DNA of 9,182 nt, taken from positions 1 through 9,182 of the forward strand of contig JACIXM010000408.1 of assembly GCA_014360395.1 (NCBI GenBank). The letters are read 5' to 3'. Each line of letters begins with the position of its first letter. Position 1 is the first letter of the stretch. This document shows positions 6,092 to 9,182 of the stretch, piece after piece. Position numbers and translations under genes: made by a program. The notes under the pieces are model-generated. The model was given only the letters and a program-made list of their open reading frames with translations, did not search any database and was not told where the DNA came from. This DNA comes from Actinotalea sp. (GTDB taxonomy: Bacteria; Actinomycetota; Actinomycetes; Actinomycetales; Cellulomonadaceae).

Positions 6092-7806
6092 GCGCCGTGG
6101 ACGGCGTGCCGCTGCTGAGCATCCGCGACCTCGAGGTCTCCTTCACCACCGACCACGGCACGACGACGGCGGTCCGCGGCGCCTCCTTCGACGTGCTGGC
6201 CGGGGAGACCGTCGCCGTCGTCGGCGAGTCCGGCTCCGGCAAGTCGACGACGGCCGCGGCCGTCATCGGCCTGCTCGCGCAGAACGGTCGGGTCAGCGGC
6301 GGGTCGATCCTCTTCGACGGCACGGACGTCACCGCCCGTGGCGGCGGCATCGCCCGGATGCGCGGCCGGGACATCGGCATGGTGCCCCAGGACCCGATGT
6401 CCAACCTCAACCCCGTGATCCGCGTCGGCGCCCAGATCGTCGAGGCGCTCGAGGACAACGGCGTCGCGCGCGGGGACGCCGCCTGGCGCCGGGCGGTGGA
6501 GCTCCTCCAGGAGGCGGGGCTGCCGGACGCCGAACGCCGTGCCCAGCAGTACCCGCACGAGTTCTCCGGCGGGATGCGCCAGCGCGCGCTCATCGCGATG
6601 GGCCTGTCGTGCCGGCCCCGGCTGCTCATCGCCGACGAGCCGACGTCCGCCCTCGACGTGACGGTGCAACGGACGATCCTCGACCGGCTCGAGGCGCTGA
6701 CGCACGAGCTGGGCACCGCCGTGCTGCTCATCACCCACGACCTGGGGCTCGCCGCGGACCGCGCGCAGCGCGTCGTCGTCATGTACCAGGGCGAGGTCGT
6801 GGAGGCCGGTCCCGCGGAGCAGCTCCTGCGCGACCCGCAGCACGAGTACACGCGGCGCCTGCTCGCCGCCGCGCCGTCCCTCGCCTCGCGCCGGATCCAG
6901 CTCGCGCGGCGCACAGGTGGCCGGCCGGAGTACGGCGAGGACCTGCTGGCGCCCTCGGCGGACGCCGACGGCGAGCACGCGCCGGCTGCCGCCGCACCCC
7001 CGATCGTCGAGGTCGAGGACCTGACGAAGGTGTTCCGGCTGCGCGGCAAGGGACTGTTCTCCCGCAGCACGGAGCTCACCGCGGTCGACGCGGTCACCTT
7101 CGCGATCCCGCGGGGGACGACGACGGCGGTCGTGGGGGAGTCGGGCTCGGGCAAGTCGACGGTGGCGCGCATGGTCCTGGACCTGCTCGAGCCGACGTCG
7201 GGGTCGATCCGGGTGGACGGGGTCGAGATCGGGGCCCGCACCCGCGCGGAGGAGGTCGCCTTCCGCCGCAAGGTGCAGCCCATCTTCCAGGACCCCTACT
7301 CCTCGCTGGACCCCCTGTACACGATCTACCGCACGGTGGAGGAGCCCCTGCGGGCGCACGAGGTGGGGACCGCGGCGCAGCGGCGCGCGCGGGTCCTCGA
7401 GCTCATGGATGCCGTGGCGCTCCCGGCGGCACTGCTGCGCCGCTACCCCGCCGAGCTGTCGGGCGGTCAGCGCCAACGCGTGGCCATCGCGCGTGCGCTC
7501 GCCCTGGAGCCGGAGCTGGTCGTGTGCGACGAGGCGGTCTCGGCCCTGGACGTCATCGTCCAGTCGCAGATCCTCCACCTCCTCGCGGACCTGCAGCACC
7601 GGCTGGGGCTCTCCTACCTCTTCATCAGCCACGACCTCGCGGTCGTCCGGCAGATCGCCGACCAGGTCTGCGTCATGGAGCAGGGACGGATCGTCGAGCA
7701 GGGGACGGTGGACGACGTGTTCGACCGCCCGCAGCAGGCGTACACGCGCGCGCTGCTGGACGCGATCCCCGGTCGTCGGCTCGACCTCGGACCGCAGGCT
7801 GCGTGA
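6088..7806 (+). CDS. Fused double ATPase of peptide-type ABC importer (DppD-DppF in one chain)
   Basis: Cytosolic ATPase of 572 residues with two complete nucleotide-binding domains, powering the importer alone. Domain 1: Walker A GESGSGKST (46-54), Q-loop Gln101, signature FSGGMRQR (159-166), Walker B LLIADEP with Glu184, H-loop His217. Domain 2: Walker A GESGSGKST (350-358), Q-loop Gln401, signature LSGGQRQR (457-464), Walker B VVCDEA with Glu482, H-loop His515. Each domain ends in the oligopeptide-type tail (HEYTRRLL at 252-259; QAYTRALL). A flexible Ala/Asp-rich linker near 285-305 joins them. Both ATP sites look competent. In many importers of this family these are two separate genes; the fused form resembles GsiA/YejF. 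The GTG at 6088 overlaps the preceding stop (GTGA) and was chosen for that coupling. GTG at 6097 has a better-spaced GAGG and would remove three residues. Confidence 0.95.
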   Translation: MSAVDGVPLLSIRDLEVSFTTDHGTTTAVRGASFDVLAGETVAVVGESGSGKSTTAAAVIGLLAQNGRVSGGSILFDGTDVTARGGGIARMRGRDIGMVPQDPMSNLNPVIRVGAQIVEALEDNGVARGDAAWRRAVELLQEAGLPDAERRAQQYPHEFSGGMRQRALIAMGLSCRPRLLIADEPTSALDVTVQRTILDRLEALTHELGTAVLLITHDLGLAADRAQRVVVMYQGEVVEAGPAEQLLRDPQHEYTRRLLAAAPSLASRRIQLARRTGGRPEYGEDLLAPSADADGEHAPAAAAPPIVEVEDLTKVFRLRGKGLFSRSTELTAVDAVTFAIPRGTTTAVVGESGSGKSTVARMVLDLLEPTSGSIRVDGVEIGARTRAEEVAFRRKVQPIFQDPYSSLDPLYTIYRTVEEPLRAHEVGTAAQRRARVLELMDAVALPAALLRRYPAELSGGQRQRVAIARALALEPELVVCDEAVSALDVIVQSQILHLLADLQHRLGLSYLFISHDLAVVRQIADQVCVMEQGRIVEQGTVDDVFDRPQQAYTRALLDAIPGRRLDLGPQAA

Positions 7807-7814
7807 GGGGACCC

Positions 7815-7836
7815 GGCGGACGGCGGCGCGTCCGCC
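7815..7836 (+). terminator. GC hairpin after the transporter operon
   Basis: GGCGGAC (7815-7821) and GTCCGCC (7830-7836) can form a 7-bp stem with an 8-base loop, starting 9 bases after the ATPase stop. It is well placed to end the operon transcript or protect its 3' end. No T-tract follows, so it is not a classical intrinsic terminator. Confidence 0.4.
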
Positions 7837-7882
7837 CGAGCGCGCCGGGACCTCTGCCCGCCACGGCACGTCCTGGCGCCGC

Positions 7883-7888
7883 TAGGGT
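7883..7888 (+). promoter_or_regulatory. Possible -10 element for the phosphofructokinase gene
   Basis: TAGGGT fits the TAnnnT pattern of actinobacterial -10 elements and lies 54 bases before the GTG start of pfkA. It is the only such hexamer in the GC-rich 135-base gap after the transporter operon. No good -35 hexamer sits 16-19 bases upstream, so the call is tentative. It would give a leader of about 45 bases. Confidence 0.35.
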
Positions 7889-7929
7889 GATCGAGGCGCA
7901 CCGCCGCGCCGGCCCCCACCCCCGTCCCG

Positions 7930-7935
7930 AAGGAG
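7930..7935 (+). promoter_or_regulatory. Ribosome binding site of pfkA
   Basis: AAGGAG lies 6 bases before the GTG at 7942. It fixes that GTG as the start, which also places the glycine-rich nucleotide loop (LLTGGGDCPG) at residue 5 as in other family members. Confidence 0.8.
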
Positions 7936-7941
7936 ACCCCT

Positions 7942-8967
7942 GTGCGCGTCGGACTGCTGACCGGTGGCGGCGACTGCCCCGGCCTCAACGCCGCGATCCG
8001 CGCCGTCGTCAAGCACGGTGAGGGCACCTACGGCCACTCGATCATCGGGTTCCGCAACGGGTGGCGCGGAGTGGTCGAGGGCGACGTCATGCCGCTGGGC
8101 CGGCAGCACATCCGCAACGTCCTGCCGGTCGGCGGGACCCTGCTGGGCACGGCCCGCTACCACCCGAACGACCACGACGGCGGCATCGACGCGGTCATGG
8201 CGACCCTGGAGGCGGAGCGGATCGAGGCGCTCATCTGCATCGGCGGCGACGGCACGCTCCACGCCGCGAGCAAGGTGGCCGAGGCCGGCGTCCGGATCGT
8301 GGCCATCCCGAAGACGATCGACAACGACGTGTCGGGGACGGACCTGTCCATCGGCTTCCACACCGCGGTCAACATCGCCACGGAGGCGATCGACCGCATC
8401 CACACCACCGCCGAGAGCCACAACCGGGTCATGGTGGTCGAGGTGATGGGGCGCCACGCGGGCTGGATCGCGATCAACGCGGGCATCGCCGGTGGTGCCG
8501 AGCTCGTCCTCACGCCCGAGGACCCGTTCGACATCGACCAGGTCGTGAAGTTCCTCAAGCACCGGCACCGCGCCCACGCCAACTTCTCGATCGTGGTCGT
8601 GGCCGAGGGTGCGGAGCCGCGTGCCGGCGGGTCGATGGACTTCCGGACCCAGCTCGGGAAGTTCGGGGAGATCGTCGCCGGCGCCGTCGGGGACCGTCTC
8701 GCCCACGAGATCGCCGAGCGGACCGGGTTCGACACCCGCGTGACGATTCTCGGCCACGTGCAGCGGGGCGGGTCCCCGACGCCGACCGACCGGATCCTCG
8801 GCAGCCGCTTCGGCGTCGCGGCGATCGACGCGGTGGTCGAGGGGCGGACCGGCGTGATGACCGCCCTGCGCGGGGAGGAGGTCGTCCTCGTGCCCCTGGC
8901 GGAGGTGGCCGGCAAGCCCAAGCGTGTGCCGCCGGACCTCATCCGGGCCGCCCAGGTCCTGGCCTGA
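7942..8967 (+). CDS. pfkA: 6-phosphofructokinase (ATP or pyrophosphate donor uncertain)
   Basis: Cytosolic enzyme of 341 residues that phosphorylates fructose 6-phosphate to fructose 1,6-bisphosphate in glycolysis (PFK-A family). Numbering falls almost exactly on the E. coli enzyme. Visible are the N-terminal loop GGGDCPGLNAAIR, Arg72 (in GTARY), GGDGT (101-105), PKTIDND (123-129) with catalytic Asp127, Arg162, Met169-Gly170-Arg171, Glu222, and GHVQRGGSPTPTDR near 271-284. The last block matches the substrate-binding Arg/His set. Gly104 is the residue typical of ATP users, while Lys124 is typical of pyrophosphate users. This combination is common in actinobacteria, where both donor types are known, so the donor cannot be decided. 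Arg154 of the E. coli effector site is His here, which suggests different allostery. It has its own ribosome binding site and a 135-base gap from the transporter operon, so it is probably transcribed separately. Confidence 0.95.
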   Translation: MRVGLLTGGGDCPGLNAAIRAVVKHGEGTYGHSIIGFRNGWRGVVEGDVMPLGRQHIRNVLPVGGTLLGTARYHPNDHDGGIDAVMATLEAERIEALICIGGDGTLHAASKVAEAGVRIVAIPKTIDNDVSGTDLSIGFHTAVNIATEAIDRIHTTAESHNRVMVVEVMGRHAGWIAINAGIAGGAELVLTPEDPFDIDQVVKFLKHRHRAHANFSIVVVAEGAEPRAGGSMDFRTQLGKFGEIVAGAVGDRLAHEIAERTGFDTRVTILGHVQRGGSPTPTDRILGSRFGVAAIDAVVEGRTGVMTALRGEEVVLVPLAEVAGKPKRVPPDLIRAAQVLA

Positions 8968-8990
8968 GGAGCCGTTCGCCTGGGCCTTTT
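8950..8990 (+). terminator. Weak terminator-like hairpin at the pfkA stop
   Basis: GCCCAGG (8950-8956) pairs with CCTGGGC (8979-8985), and TCCT (8957-8960) with AGGA (8967-8970) can extend the stem; CTTTT follows at 8986-8990. The hairpin spans the pfkA stop codon, and its T-run is shared with the -35 box of the next promoter. The stem is bulged and the T-run short, so efficiency is doubtful. Confidence 0.3.
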
Positions 8991-9018
8991 GACCCCCGTT
9001 TCACGCCAGGCCTAAGAT
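8989..9018 (+). promoter_or_regulatory. Strong sigma70-type promoter for a gene beyond the window
   Basis: TTGACC at 8989-8994 and TAAGAT at 9013-9018 are separated by 18 bases. Each hexamer differs from consensus by one base (TTGACA, TATAAT) or two. This is the best promoter in the window and sits just after pfkA on the same strand. Transcription would start near 9025. It faces downstream, so it serves an unseen gene; its strength suits a highly expressed gene such as rpsA, which lies near polA in many actinobacteria. Confidence 0.7.
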
Positions 9019-9182
9019 GGCCGGTGGCGTGACGCGTCCTGCGCCGGTTCAGGCCCGTTCTCGCGTCCCGCCGCTGCGTGCGCAGCGTCCCCGGGGGCAT
9101 CACGGTCCGATCCAGCGGCCGGGACGTGCCCGGCGGGCCCGCCGGCAGCGCTCCACCGCACCACCCGCACGTTCCCTGTCCG
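9019..9182 (+). other. Structured 5' leader of an unseen downstream gene
   Basis: About 157 bases lie between the predicted transcription start and the window end without a credible coding start. The stretch contains two strong hairpins. One is CGCTGC-GTGC-GCAGCG at 9072-9087. The other is the 16-base perfect palindrome CCGGCGGGCCCGCCGG at 9130-9145. A C-rich, weakly structured segment runs to the edge. A long structured leader could give translational control. I do not recognise a known riboswitch. Confidence 0.45.

Noticed and set aside
5755..7869. 704-codon open frame on the minus strand opposite the ATPase gene
   Set aside because: The plus strand encodes two textbook ATPase domains here. 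The minus frame is a compositional shadow without motifs.
2441..8967. A novel multi-gene system made of the importer, phosphofructokinase and methyltransferase
   Set aside because: Each gene fits a well-known family, the pfk gene has its own ribosome site and gap, and the methyltransferase is on the other strand. Nothing in the sequence links them in one function.
9017..9182. ATG open to the window end
   Set aside because: The ATG overlaps the -10 box, so it would lie upstream of the transcription start. The translation is an Arg/Pro-rich string with no ribosome binding site.
1..9182. CRISPR arrays, tRNA or rRNA genes, insertion sequences, phage or toxin-antitoxin genes
   Set aside because: No spaced direct repeats, cloverleaf sequences, transposase motifs or terminal inverted repeats were seen. 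Composition is even across the window.

Overview
This window is very GC-rich with strong third-position G/C bias. Three of its genes start with GTG, and its proteins resemble actinobacterial families: a DNA polymerase I with a Tyr in the O-helix, and a phosphofructokinase of the G104/K124 type. I infer a high-GC actinobacterium, perhaps of the Micrococcales (Cellulomonas-like); the rank is a guess from gene content and style.

Layout. (1) Positions 2-1441 (+): the 3' two thirds or so of polA, cut by the window edge. (2) Positions 1472-2275 (-): a class I SAM-dependent methyltransferase of unknown substrate, convergent with polA across a 30-base gap. (3) Positions 2276-2440: a divergent control region with a small palindrome and phased AACCG repeats. 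(4) Positions 2441-7806 (+): a compact four-gene peptide-type ABC importer operon, in the order lipoprotein substrate-binding protein, DppB-like permease, DppC-like permease, fused double ATPase (DppD-DppF in one chain). The permease and ATPase genes overlap at their stop/start codons. (5) Positions 7942-8967 (+): a 6-phosphofructokinase gene with its own good ribosome binding site and a possible promoter. (6) Positions 8968-9182: a clear sigma70-type promoter (TTGACC-N18-TAAGAT), then a GC-rich, hairpin-rich leader running off the window. It belongs to an unseen gene, possibly rpsA, because polA and rpsA are neighbours in many actinobacteria.

How the genes work together. The importer operon is a complete uptake machine: the lipoprotein captures the ligand outside, two permeases form the channel, and one polypeptide supplies both ATPase sites. 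An Asp that contacts the peptide alpha-amino group in DppA/OppA appears conserved, so peptides are the favoured substrate. polA (repair and Okazaki fragment processing), the methyltransferase and pfkA (glycolysis) show no evident functional link to the importer.

I found no CRISPR array, tRNA, rRNA, insertion sequence, toxin-antitoxin pair or defence genes, and no sign of a novel multi-gene system. This reads as an ordinary chromosomal region. The points worth a second look are the phosphofructokinase active and effector sites, the polymerase residues, and the two non-coding control regions.
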